From: Clostridiales bacterium
Lineage (GTDB): Bacteria; Bacillota; Clostridia; Oscillospirales; Acutalibacteraceae
Assembly (NCBI GenBank): GCA_012840445.1
Contig: DULI01000002.1
Location: 1-64,000, forward strand
Length of the DNA: 64,000 nucleotides
Reading direction: 5' to 3'
Part shown: positions 46,379 through 55,269 of the stretch, piece by piece
How positions within the stretch are numbered: position 1 is the first letter of the stretch
Layout of the letters: each line of letters starts with the position of its first letter
Position numbers and translations under genes: made by a program
Notes under the pieces: model-generated
The model's input: only the letters and a program-made list of their open reading frames with translations
Databases searched by the model: none
What the model was told of the DNA's origin: nothing

Positions 46379-47257
46379 ATGAACAGCATTTTGGAGCAAA
46401 TAGGCAAAGTGGGGCTTGTTCCCGTCATAAAAATCAAAGATCCACAAAAGGCGGTACCTCTTGCAAAGTCATTAAAAAAGGGCGGTGTCCCGGTTGCGGA
46501 GGTGACCTTCAGGACCGAAGCCGCAGCTAAGGCGATTGAAAATATCGCAACCACATTGCCAGATATAATCTTAGGTGCAGGCACTGTGCTTTCGGTCGAA
46601 CAGGCAAAAACCGCAGTGGCTGCGGGCGCAAAATACATCATAACACCCGGATTTGACGAAAAAGTTGTCGGCTATTGCGTAGAACATGGCATCCCTGTAA
46701 CGCCCGGGTGTTCAAATGCAAGCGAGGTTACAAAGGCTGTAGGCTTCGGACTTGAAGTGGTCAAGTTTTTCCCGGCCGAGGCCCTGGGAGGCATTAAGGT
46801 GCTCAAAGCCCTGGCAGGGCCCTTCCCGAACATAAAATATATCCCCACCGGAGGAATAGGCCCTCACAACCTGCTGGATTACATATCCATTAATAAGGTG
46901 CTAGCCTGCGGCGGCTCATGGATGGTACCGGACAACCTGGTGGAAAGTGAAGACTGGGAGGGAATCACCCGTCTGGCACGGCAAGCGGTAATAAGCATGC
47001 TAGCCCCCGAAGTCAGTCAAATCCAAATTTCCGAGACAGAGCAAAACAATGTTTTAGCCACACTTATGTCTGAACTTATAAACAAGCCGTTTGCAAATGC
47101 AGAGGGACAAAATTTGGTGACTATAAGCGTCACAAGTATAGAAAGGCTTGAAAACTTCCTAATCCTACTTGGCTTAAAAACAATAAAGCAGGATTCTTCA
47201 ATTCGCCTTGCAGACAGTTTGTCGGGATTTAATATCAGATTTACAAATAAGAATTAA
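46379..47257 (+). CDS. eda: KDPG/KHG aldolase with C-terminal extension
   Basis: 292 residues, longer than the usual 205-215. Residues 1-205 are the class I aldolase barrel: catalytic Glu in VAEVTFRTEA, LGAGTVLS, the Schiff-base Lys in VVKFFPAEA (near 130) and YIPTGGIG. The last 80 residues add a domain with NLVTISVTSIERLENFLILLGLK and a GFNIRF ending. This resembles a shortened version of the glyoxalase-like (VOC) tail seen in some clostridial aldolases. Splits 2-keto-3-deoxy-6-phosphogluconate to pyruvate and glyceraldehyde 3-phosphate. Twelve bases before kdgK. Confidence 0.92.
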   Translation: MNSILEQIGKVGLVPVIKIKDPQKAVPLAKSLKKGGVPVAEVTFRTEAAAKAIENIATTLPDIILGAGTVLSVEQAKTAVAAGAKYIITPGFDEKVVGYCVEHGIPVTPGCSNASEVTKAVGFGLEVVKFFPAEALGGIKVLKALAGPFPNIKYIPTGGIGPHNLLDYISINKVLACGGSWMVPDNLVESEDWEGITRLARQAVISMLAPEVSQIQISETEQNNVLATLMSELINKPFANAEGQNLVTISVTSIERLENFLILLGLKTIKQDSSIRLADSLSGFNIRFTNKN

Positions 47258-47269
47258 AGGGGTCTTGAT

Positions 47270-48292
47270 ATGGCACGTGTTGTTACATTTGGAGAAATAA
47301 TGTTAAGATTGGCGCCCGAAGGGTATTTAAGGTTTATCCAGGCGGACAAATTTTGCGCCACTTTTGGCGGAGGGGAAGCCAATGTTGCGGTATCCCTTGC
47401 AAATTTTGGCTTTGACGCGGCTTTTGTCACCAAACTGCCGGACAATCCCATTGGCCAGGCGGCCGTGAACTCTCTCCGACGTTTTGGGGTGGACACAAAA
47501 AATATTGTCCGTGGCGGCAAACGTGTAGGCATATACTTTCTTGAAAAGGGTGCTTCCCAGCGCCCCTCCAAAGTGGTGTACGACAGAGCGGGCTCTGCAA
47601 TAGCCGAAGCCACAACCTCGGATTTTAACTGGGAGGAAATTTTAAAAGGCGCCGACTGGTTTCACTTTACTGGCATTACCCCTGCTTTGGGCCAGAATGT
47701 GGCCGATATCTGCCTTGAGGCCTGTAAGGCGGCAAAAAATATGGGAATTAAAATCTCATGTGATTTGAACTACCGCAAAAACTTATGGACCAGGCAGGAA
47801 GCAAACAGGGTAATGTCCGAGCTTATTAAATATGTGGATGTATGCATCGCCAACGAAGAAGATGCCTACGATGTCTTCGGCATCAAGGCCGAAAATACCG
47901 ATGTGACAAAGGGCAAACTCAATCACGATGGCTACAGGGATGTGGCAAGACAGATAGCCGAGCGTTTCGGGTGCTCCCATGTGGCAATTACGCTTAGGGG
48001 TTCAATTTCCGCCAGTGACAACAACTGGTCGGCAATGCTGTACGATGGAAAGGATTGCTATTTTGCAAGGAGCTACGCGGTTCACATCGTAGACCGCGTG
48101 GGTGGCGGCGACAGTTTTGGTGCAGGACTTATCTACTCGCTGCTTTCAAACTACTCGCCCGCTGAGGCAATTGAATTTGCAACCGCAGCTTCCTGCCTTA
48201 AACATTCCATAGAGGGCGACTTTAACCTTGTATCCGTCAGTGAGGTTAAGGCCCTTGCAGGGGGCGACGGTTCAGGACGAGTACAGAGGTAA
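47270..48292 (+). CDS. kdgK: 2-Dehydro-3-deoxygluconokinase (PfkB family)
   Basis: 340 residues. The N-terminal GGGEANVAVSLANFGFDAAF and the C-terminal DRVGGGDSFGAGLIYSLL (catalytic Asp in GGGDSFGAG) are the two PfkB signatures. Phosphorylates KDG for the aldolase encoded just upstream, completing the hexuronate route to central metabolism. Followed by a strong terminator. Confidence 0.94.
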   Translation: MARVVTFGEIMLRLAPEGYLRFIQADKFCATFGGGEANVAVSLANFGFDAAFVTKLPDNPIGQAAVNSLRRFGVDTKNIVRGGKRVGIYFLEKGASQRPSKVVYDRAGSAIAEATTSDFNWEEILKGADWFHFTGITPALGQNVADICLEACKAAKNMGIKISCDLNYRKNLWTRQEANRVMSELIKYVDVCIANEEDAYDVFGIKAENTDVTKGKLNHDGYRDVARQIAERFGCSHVAITLRGSISASDNNWSAMLYDGKDCYFARSYAVHIVDRVGGGDSFGAGLIYSLLSNYSPAEAIEFATAASCLKHSIEGDFNLVSVSEVKALAGGDGSGRVQR

Positions 48293-48302
48293 AATATAAA
48301 TT

Positions 48303-48337
48303 AAAAAATCCCTTGCCTTTAAAGCAAGGGATTTTTT
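48303..48337. terminator. Bidirectional terminator between kdgK and the diguanylate cyclase
   Basis: AAAAAATCCCTTGC pairs with GCAAGGGATTTTTT, with T-runs on both strands. It slightly overlaps the 3' end of the convergent gene. Confidence 0.9.
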
Positions 48338-49880
48338 ACATAATCCACTTTCGGTTCATGTATTTTTTGACCCCCAAATCAGAGTAAAACATAAACCGGT
48401 TCTTGCCCAGCCTTTTTGCCTCATATAAGGCGGCATCGGCGTTCCTATACAATTCGTCATAGGTCTTTCCGTCAATGTCGCATATAGCAACGCCAATACT
48501 GCTGGTAATTTTAATTGGCTTGCCGTTTACTTCCATTTCCTTCCTGAAATTGCCACAAAGCAAGTTAACCTTTTCGTATACATATTCAACCGAATGTACA
48601 TTTTTCATAAACACGACAAGCTCATCACCTCCAATGCGTCCGATAATATCAGACAACCTGAAATTCTTTCTTAATATTTCTGATATTATTGTAAGTATTC
48701 CGTCCCCGTAAAAATGCCCGTATGTATCGTTAATGCTCTTGAAATTGTCTATATCAATCATTATAAAGGCGTGATTGCCGCCCGAGCGGTCGTTCTGAAG
48801 AAAATCGTTAATCAGCCGCTCGGTGGTGATTTTGTTATAAAGCTTGGTTAAATGGTCAATCTGGGCTTCCCTTATTAAGCGTTCTTCCCTTATTTTACTT
48901 TTGTGGATGTCTTTTACAAGCCCAAACAGAATAATATCATTACCTGTATTTCTAGCACGAAGGAAGGTCAGCGACACCCACCTGTACTCACCGTTGTTTG
49001 CAATCTTTCTGTATTCGATATTAAGCATATTGTCTTCATTGTCTGCAAACAGTCTACGCAGATTATCTGGGCAAACCTTATTTAGAAATAAATCCTTGTC
49101 TTCGGGATGGATTAGGTTTTCCGCCAAATTGCCTACGACAGTGCTGTACTTGTCAACCTTCTTGTCACTTTTAAACCTGAACATATCATCCTTTAACAGG
49201 ATATACTTGTCACGGTTTAGATCCACCTCAAATGCCTTTTCATACAAATCTTTCAGGACCGTCTCAAAGCGTCGCTCATTGCAACTAAAAAATATCTGAT
49301 TTTTATACAGATAAAGGTTTAGCTTTCTTAAAAAAATGACAAAAGTAGTTAAAAAGAAACAGCCAATCAGCAGTTCGATGCTTTGGGGAAGGGTAGTCTT
49401 AAATATAGCGGCAGACTGCGCTATGAAACTAATTAGCAGTAGCGAAAGAATAATACGGGTTGTGCCAAGGGGCACAAAAGCCAGAATTGCAATATGTAAC
49501 ACAAAGTAAATAAGCGAGTGGCGGTAATCTATCGAGCTTATAGACAATCCGGTTCCCAAAGCACAAAATCCCGACCAGAATATTCTTATACATGCCTTGT
49601 TTGCGTTTATTCCCCAGGGCGCTTTGTACCAGTTAGAAATAACGAAGCAAAAGGATACACACCATATTGCCAAAGCTATGCTGAAAAACCATTCATATCG
49701 GTTAGTCGGGATTTTTGCAATCATACTTAAAATCCTACTGGCTAATAAAAAGGCAGTATAAGCAATCGAAAGCAAAAATATCCTTTTTAAGTCAAATTTT
49801 ACCACCTCAGGTTCAAACCGTATTATGACATCTTTGTCATCATTGGGAACACGAAAATAATCCTTTATTATTTCTTTCAT
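48336..49880 (-). CDS. Membrane diguanylate cyclase (PAS-GGDEF)
   Basis: About 514 residues (start at 49880 or 49889; GGAAGG lies just upstream). Six to seven N-terminal membrane helices (about 30-200) are followed by a PAS-like domain (VDKYSTVVGNLAENLIHPEDKDLF to NGEYRWVSLTFLRARN) and a GGDEF domain. The active-site motif reads GGDEL and the inhibitory site RLSD sits five residues before it, so the enzyme should make c-di-GMP and be product-inhibited. Seven bases downstream of the EAL-domain gene's stop, so the two are co-transcribed and may set c-di-GMP levels together. Confidence 0.9.
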   Translation of the reverse strand: MKEIIKDYFRVPNDDKDVIIRFEPEVVKFDLKRIFLLSIAYTAFLLASRILSMIAKIPTNRYEWFFSIALAIWCVSFCFVISNWYKAPWGINANKACIRIFWSGFCALGTGLSISSIDYRHSLIYFVLHIAILAFVPLGTTRIILSLLLISFIAQSAAIFKTTLPQSIELLIGCFFLTTFVIFLRKLNLYLYKNQIFFSCNERRFETVLKDLYEKAFEVDLNRDKYILLKDDMFRFKSDKKVDKYSTVVGNLAENLIHPEDKDLFLNKVCPDNLRRLFADNEDNMLNIEYRKIANNGEYRWVSLTFLRARNTGNDIILFGLVKDIHKSKIREERLIREAQIDHLTKLYNKITTERLINDFLQNDRSGGNHAFIMIDIDNFKSINDTYGHFYGDGILTIISEILRKNFRLSDIIGRIGGDELVVFMKNVHSVEYVYEKVNLLCGNFRKEMEVNGKPIKITSSIGVAICDIDGKTYDELYRNADAALYEAKRLGKNRFMFYSDLGVKKYMNRKWIM

Positions 49881-49904
49881 TCCAAACATACCTTCCACCC
49901 AAAA

Positions 49905-52129
49905 TCAGCAACAGAATTGTGCTAATTTTTCTCCCCATAATAATTGTTCAAAATCTTCAACCGGCAGAGGTTTGGAATATACAAACCCCTGTACCATATC
50001 ACATCCTATTAAATTCAAGAAATTCAGCTGCTCTTTGGTTTCCACGCCCTCGGCAACCGTCTTCATGGTAAGTTCTTTTGCCATGGTTATAACGCTTTTG
50101 ATAACCGCCTTGTCTCTATCCCCATTTATGCCTTTTCTGAAAAACAGGCCGTCCAGCTTTAGCACATCAACGGGCAGGTCTTTTATCATATTTAGCGACG
50201 AATAGCCTGAACCAAAGTCGTCTATGGAACATATAAAACCATGGGTTTTTAGCTCCTCTAACACTTTTGTCAAAATCTCCGGGTTTTCAAAGAATATGCT
50301 TTCGGTAAACTCAAGTTCTATATATTCATCGGGTATTTGGTATCTTTCCTTGATTTCCGAATACTTAGGCACGAAATCTGTCTCATAAAACTGAATTGGA
50401 GAAACATTGACCGAAATTGGTATTATTTCATACCCTTTATCAATCCAGTTCCTTAACACTTCACATACCTTTTCGAATACATATGTATCAAGCCGAATAA
50501 TAAACCGGTTTTTTTCAAAAATCGATATGAACTCTTTGGGGGACAACAGTCCCTTTTCGGGACTCTGCCACCTTACCAGCGCTTCCGCGCTCACAATTTT
50601 ATTGCTGCGGATTTCATATTTGGGCTGCAAATGAACAATAAATTCCCCATCTTGCAGTGCACTTTCCATCTGGTTTTCGATTTCCTTCTCGCGCAATATC
50701 GCTTCCCGTAGTTCGTTACTGTAATATGCATACAGGATGTTACTGTGTTTTATCGATTTCTGGGCTATGTTGGCACGATCAATCATTGCGGTAATATTCA
50801 TATTTTCAGTATTTTCGGAACAGAAAATCCCTGCATACACCTTGAATTTATAGTTGTGTTCATTTAACTCGGAAAATGCCGTGATGCGGTTCAGCAGCAG
50901 TACGATAAACTCGGCAACCTCGCTTTTTTTACTGTAAGGGAAAAGGGCTACAAACTTGTCCGCATTTATCCTTGAAAATATCCCGTTCTTTTCAAGCAGG
51001 GAAACCAGGGTGTCGGCAATATGGCATAGCAGCCGGTCGCCTGTTTCATATCCAAACACGTCATTTATATATTTAAAATTGGCAATATCAAAATAAACAG
51101 CCGCAAATTTTTTGTTTTGGGCAATTGATAACAATTTATTTGCATCAATAACAAACTTGGTGTAGTTTCTTTGACCGGTTAAAAGGTCGTTGTATGCAAG
51201 TTTTTCCACCTGTTTTAAATAGGACTTCTGGCTGTTATTAATATCCAGGCTAATGCCCATGAAAATTATCAGCAAAAAAGCGCAAAAGCCTATTTGATTG
51301 GCAATTATTAAGCTTGTATCCTTCATTGCCGCAGTTACCGGTACTACCGACGCAAAATACCAGTCATTAATACCAAGGGGTGTAAAGCTTAAAATGTATT
51401 TCTCGCCCGAATTTTTAAATGTCAATGTGCCGGATTGTTTGCTTTTTATCGATTCGGTTAAAAGCTTAATCTTATCAATATTATTATCACTTACAGTGAA
51501 TAAAAGGTAAATATTATCGACCCTAATGCCGTCATGACCCGGCTTTAAAACCATGTTGCCTTTTGAATCAATAATACAGCCGTACTCAAAATATGTGCCT
51601 CTTGACAATACGCCCGTTATATTGTCCTTGCAGCATGTGCTGATTATAGCACCTGAAATCTCCGAGCCTGATTTTATCGGGACATGCAGCAAAATATTGT
51701 CATTTTCCCAGGACAGCTGCACCGAACCGGATATTCCTGCGTTGCCAAGCACCTCTTTTAACTGCCAGGTATCGGTAAGACTTACCTGTTGCCCGGAATT
51801 TGTAATTCCTTTTCCTTTTAGGTCTACTACCGCGATATATTCAAAACCATAGTCTAAGGCAAATTCCGAAATCAGTTTCAGGCTTTCAGCATTATTTGAT
51901 ATATCAGATGCATCCATTTTTTTAGATAGTTCTGTCAGCAGCGATATATCCCGCTGGCATGTTTCCTTGATGGCGGTACCCAAAAGATATGTATAACTAG
52001 CTATGTCTTTAACATTTTTCTCCATATAATATTATTGACGGTTAGTATAATATAACCGCAACTTAGAATGATAATTAAGCATAGAAGGGAAATTTTAAAC
52101 TTTATCTTCCCGGGTTTTAATATACCCAT
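49905..52129 (-). pseudogene. Cache-degenerate GGDEF-EAL c-di-GMP phosphodiesterase, frameshifted near its N-terminus
   Basis: From ATG at 52129, with AAGGAG seven bases upstream, a 40-codon frame encodes a basic tail and one membrane helix (FKISLLCLIIILSCGYIILTV). It stops soon after. The rest, starting at 52025 without a ribosome site, runs 706 residues in a different frame: extracellular Cache-like sensor (to about 225), a second membrane helix near 240, a degenerate GGDEF domain (NADKF in place of GGDEF) and an intact EAL domain (EALVRW, DDFGSGYSS, EGVET). The two frames join sensibly if two bases (AT) are removed near 52027-52036. Either the gene is broken, or the assembly has an indel. 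Without the helix the sensor would not be exported. Confidence 0.75.
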
Positions 52130-52353
52130 AAACACTCTCCTTTATGGAGGCGGAATTGGTAAACTAAAACTCTATGTATTAATTTGTAAATATTATATCA
52201 TAATATTTGTAAAGTTACCATAATTTTTATATGTATTTTGTTTTTTTTATTTATTTTAACATATAAAATATCATATTTAATGTGATATAATTGATTCAAT
52301 TCATATTTCCGATAAAAATTTATGGCGGTATATGTAAAGCGGGGAGAGATTTT

Positions 52354-52755
52354 ATGTCCTATATCAAAGAATTCAAAATCAAAACCGACGAAGAAGGCGC
52401 ATATGACATCACCAAACTGGTATCCTCGGCAATTGAAGAAAGCGGTGTTTTGGAGGGGGTGGCAATTGTTTTTTGCCCCCATACCACTGCGTCGATTACC
52501 ATTACCGAAAATGCCGACCCCAATGTAACCGCTGATATGCTTTTGGGAATTAAAAAGGCATTCCCCGACCGTCCGGAATACAAGCATTTTGAAGGCAATT
52601 CCTTTGCCCACATAAAATCAAGCGTTGTGGGCGTTAACCTGCAGCTTATTGTCACCGGAGGCTGGCCACTGCTTGGCCCGTTCCAGGCAATTTACTTTTT
52701 GGAATTCGACGGCCCGCGCGAAAGGCGTTTTATAATTAAAGTATTCGAGTGTTAG
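52354..52755 (+). CDS. YjbQ-family (UPF0047) protein
   Basis: 133 residues from ATG at 52354, just after GGGGAGAG. The family core CPHTTASITITENADPNV near residues 47-64, HFEGNSFAHIKSS and a GTWQ-like GPFQAIYFLEFDGPRER end are present. The conserved His and Glu suggest metal binding. Some members have weak thiamine phosphate synthase activity, but the true role is not settled. A single-gene unit followed by a terminator at 52889. Confidence 0.9.
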   Translation: MSYIKEFKIKTDEEGAYDITKLVSSAIEESGVLEGVAIVFCPHTTASITITENADPNVTADMLLGIKKAFPDRPEYKHFEGNSFAHIKSSVVGVNLQLIVTGGWPLLGPFQAIYFLEFDGPRERRFIIKVFEC

Positions 52756-52888
52756 GAGCTGATTCCCTTACCGATTTCTGAATTTGCATGGGAAATACCT
52801 CTGGAGAAACATCCTGTTTCCCCGGGGTTATTGCAATAATACTAAAGAAAACTATCTATCCATTAGAACCCGTTTTTCTATAAACAAT

Positions 52889-52916
52889 AAAGGCAGCTTA
52901 TTGGCTGCCTTTTCTT
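52889..52916. terminator. Bidirectional terminator between yjbQ and folK
   Basis: AAAGGCAGC (52889-52897) pairs with GCTGCCTTT (52904-52912), followed by TTTC on the plus strand and TTATTG on the minus strand. Confidence 0.75.
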
Positions 52917-53391
52917 ATAAAATCTCAATTTCTCCGACAGGTATTATATCATTTGTATCCAGGTTTTCTAAAGCCGTGCGGTACTCCTCGCTGTCAAAAA
53001 TTTCGCAAAGCGGCTTCAGCACAAAGGCGCGCTCTTTCATCCTCGGGTGGGGTAGGATTAAAAAGTCAGTACAACAGGTATAGCCTTCGTATAAAAGCAA
53101 ATCCAGATCTATTATCCTTGGCCCGTTTTTTATTGTCCTTACCCTTCCCATGCCGCTTTCTATGCCAAGGCAAACGCCAAACAATGCCTCCGGGGATAGC
53201 CTGGTTACAACCTTTACCACGGCATTATAAAAGTCCGATTGATAAATATATCCCACCGGTTTGGTTTGATATATGGGAGAAGCCGCCACCACTTTAATGC
53301 CCGGGACCGACCCTAACGCCGCTACTGCTGTTTTTAAATTTTTCTCCCTGTCTTCTATATTGCTGCCAAGCGCAATAAAGGCGTATTTCAT
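52915..53391 (-). CDS. folK: 2-Amino-4-hydroxy-6-hydroxymethyldihydropteridine pyrophosphokinase
   Basis: 158 residues from ATG at 53391 (MKYAFIALGSNIEDRE, the standard HPPK opening), overlapping the folB stop in an ATGA arrangement. GPRIIDLDLLLYEG (pterin- and ATP-site acidic residues) and LPHPRMKERAFVLKPL are the family signatures. Transfers pyrophosphate to the pterin for FolP. Last gene of folE-folP-folB-folK. Confidence 0.95.
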   Translation of the reverse strand: MKYAFIALGSNIEDREKNLKTAVAALGSVPGIKVVAASPIYQTKPVGYIYQSDFYNAVVKVVTRLSPEALFGVCLGIESGMGRVRTIKNGPRIIDLDLLLYEGYTCCTDFLILPHPRMKERAFVLKPLCEIFDSEEYRTALENLDTNDIIPVGEIEIL

Positions 53392-53753
53392 CGGTTTCTC
53401 TCCCTTGTGATTTCGACCGCCACATAATCGAACTTGCAATCCAGGGGAGCCTGCGGCTTCTTAAGTCTCAGTTTTATTTTCTGCACTTTTGGGAATTGGT
53501 CAAAAACCGCTTTGGCAGCCACTTCGGCCGCCCGCTCGATTAAATTATACCTTTCACCTGTCAGCGCTAAAGTCAAACATTCACGAACCGCCGCGTAGTT
53601 TATGGTATCCTCCAGTCTGTCGCTTGACGCGGCTTTTGAAAAATCTGCATAAAGCGTTAGGTCAACCAAAAATGGTTGACCGTTTTGCTTTTCATCTGCA
53701 TAAACGCCGTGATAGGCAAAAACCTCAAGCCCTTTAATAATAATTTTGTCCAT
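53388..53753 (-). CDS. folB: Dihydroneopterin aldolase
   Basis: 121 residues from ATG at 53753, seven bases after AAGGG. MDKIIIKGLEVFAYHGVYADEK contains the pterin-site YHGV motif, and TINYAAVRE and LIERAAEVAA complete the family pattern. Cleaves dihydroneopterin to the hydroxymethyl pterin used by FolK. Four bases after folP. Confidence 0.95.
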   Translation of the reverse strand: MDKIIIKGLEVFAYHGVYADEKQNGQPFLVDLTLYADFSKAASSDRLEDTINYAAVRECLTLALTGERYNLIERAAEVAAKAVFDQFPKVQKIKLRLKKPQAPLDCKFDYVAVEITRERNR

Positions 53754-53757
53754 AGCA

Positions 53758-54582
53758 TTACCCTTCAATATCCGAAAACCTTATAGCATCGGCTACGCGC
53801 GCCGCCTGAACGCCGCCAAACCCGTCGTGGGCCCTGATGATATCGGCGCCTCCAAGTATTCCGATGGTATGCGCCGCAACCGTCCCGCTGTCGCACTGGT
53901 TAAACTCGCAGTTGCCGGCAGGGATTTTAATGCACCTTTTTCTTGAAGCGGCAAGCAAATAGGCAAAGCCTTCAACCTTGACACTGGCGGTATTCAAAAT
54001 CAATTGGTGGTTTTGCCGCACATCCTTTCCAAACCCAATGCCCGGGTCAAGGCATATGCACTCACTACCGATACCAAGCTCTATCGCCAAATGTGCCGCC
54101 TCTTTCAGCCAATTGTGAACATAAAGCGGCGCCCATTGACCTTCGGGAATCCCACCGTTGTGCATAATCACCCATGCGGCATTATACCTTTTTATAACTT
54201 CAGCCATATCCGCGCTTACCACACCGCTTACATCGTTTATCATCCTGGCGCCATATTCCAAAGCCCTAGCGGCCACCTGCGGATAGAAAGTATCAACAGA
54301 AACGGGGATATCAAATCCTTTTAACCTCACCAACACCGGCTCTATTCTTTCCCATTCCTCTTCGGGCGGCACTGTCTTGTGCCCCGGCCTTGTTGACTGG
54401 CCGCCAACATCTATAATGTCAACGCCTTGCTGTTTAAGCAATACCGCCCTTTCATAGGCGCTATCGGGGTCAAAATACAGCCCGCCATCCGAAAAGGAGT
54501 CGGGCGTCACATTAAGAATACCCATTACATATGTCTTTTTCCCCAGGGGCAATGTAATATCCTTTAATCTTAATACCGGCAT
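53758..54582 (-). CDS. folP: Dihydropteroate synthase
   Basis: 274 residues, TIM barrel. Signatures MGILNVTPDSFSDGG (near 21-35), DIGGQSTRPGH-type loop (DVGGQSTRPGHK), INDVSG and DPGIGFGKD are all present. Joins the pterin pyrophosphate to para-aminobenzoate; the target of sulfonamides. Thirteen bases after folE. Confidence 0.96.
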   Translation of the reverse strand: MPVLRLKDITLPLGKKTYVMGILNVTPDSFSDGGLYFDPDSAYERAVLLKQQGVDIIDVGGQSTRPGHKTVPPEEEWERIEPVLVRLKGFDIPVSVDTFYPQVAARALEYGARMINDVSGVVSADMAEVIKRYNAAWVIMHNGGIPEGQWAPLYVHNWLKEAAHLAIELGIGSECICLDPGIGFGKDVRQNHQLILNTASVKVEGFAYLLAASRKRCIKIPAGNCEFNQCDSGTVAAHTIGILGGADIIRAHDGFGGVQAARVADAIRFSDIEG

Positions 54583-54594
54583 ACAATCCTCCTT

Positions 54595-55155
54595 TTATTT
54601 ACCAGTCAGAAGTGCCAATACCTCGCTTCGGCTGCGCAGGTCTGAGCGCATGCGCCCCCTTAATGCCGAGGTTTGGGTTTTGGAACCGGCAGCCCGGATT
54701 CCGCGCATGGTCATGCACAGGTGCTCCGCCTCGATTATCACCGCCACACCCTGGGGTTTTAGCGATTCATATAAAAAATCCGCTATCTGGGAAGTAAGCC
54801 TCTCCTGCAACTGGGGCCTGCGGGCGAAACTGTCCACAATCCTTGCGAGCTTTGAAAGCCCAATAATCCTTCCGTTTCGCGGTATATAGGCTATATGCGC
54901 AACGCCTATGAAAGGCAGCAGGTGATGCTCGCACATGGAGTACAACGGTATATCCCTAACGGTTACCATTTCTTCATGGTTGGACTGGTCAAACAGCTTT
55001 ATATGTTCAGCAGGATTGGACTTAAGGCCGCCGAATATCTCCTCATACATTTCGGCAACCCGCTTAGGCGTCTCCTTAAGCCCCTCCCGGTCGGGGTCTT
55101 CGCCAATTGCAATCAATATATCCCTAACTGCTTTTTGGATTTTTTCTTTATCCAT
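54595..55155 (-). CDS. folE: GTP cyclohydrolase I
   Basis: 186 residues. Zinc ligands in [12 protein letters not shown] and LCMTMRGI, with [23 protein letters not shown] as the substrate-site helix. Converts GTP to dihydroneopterin triphosphate. First gene of the folate operon. Confidence 0.97.
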   Translation of the reverse strand: MDKEKIQKAVRDILIAIGEDPDREGLKETPKRVAEMYEEIFGGLKSNPAEHIKLFDQSNHEEMVTVRDIPLYSMCEHHLLPFIGVAHIAYIPRNGRIIGLSKLARIVDSFARRPQLQERLTSQIADFLYESLKPQGVAVIIEAEHLCMTMRGIRAAGSKTQTSALRGRMRSDLRSRSEVLALLTGK

Positions 55156-55186
55156 AAATTCACACCGTTCTTATTGTTTTCTGATA

Positions 55187-55216
55187 ATTATAACATATTA
55201 GTTTAATTAGTATCAA
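55187..55216 (-). promoter_or_regulatory. Promoter of the folate operon
   Basis: On the minus strand TTGATA (55216-55211), 18 bases, perfect TATAAT (55192-55187). Confidence 0.6.
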
Positions 55217-55229
55217 ATAAAATTAATAT

Positions 55230-55261
55230 TAGCCCCTTAATGCCACAGCATTAAGGGGCTA
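55230..55261 (-). terminator. Terminator of the clpC operon
   Basis: AGCCCCTTAATGC (55231-55243) pairs with GCATTAAGGGGCT (55248-55260). T-rich bases follow on the minus strand. Confidence 0.85.
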
Positions 55262-55269
55262 AACTGCAG

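Noticed and set aside
52756..52885. A possible small RNA or peptide between yjbQ and its terminator
   Set aside because: The open stretch LPISEFAWEIPLEK has no acceptable start codon, and no stable fold or promoter was evident.
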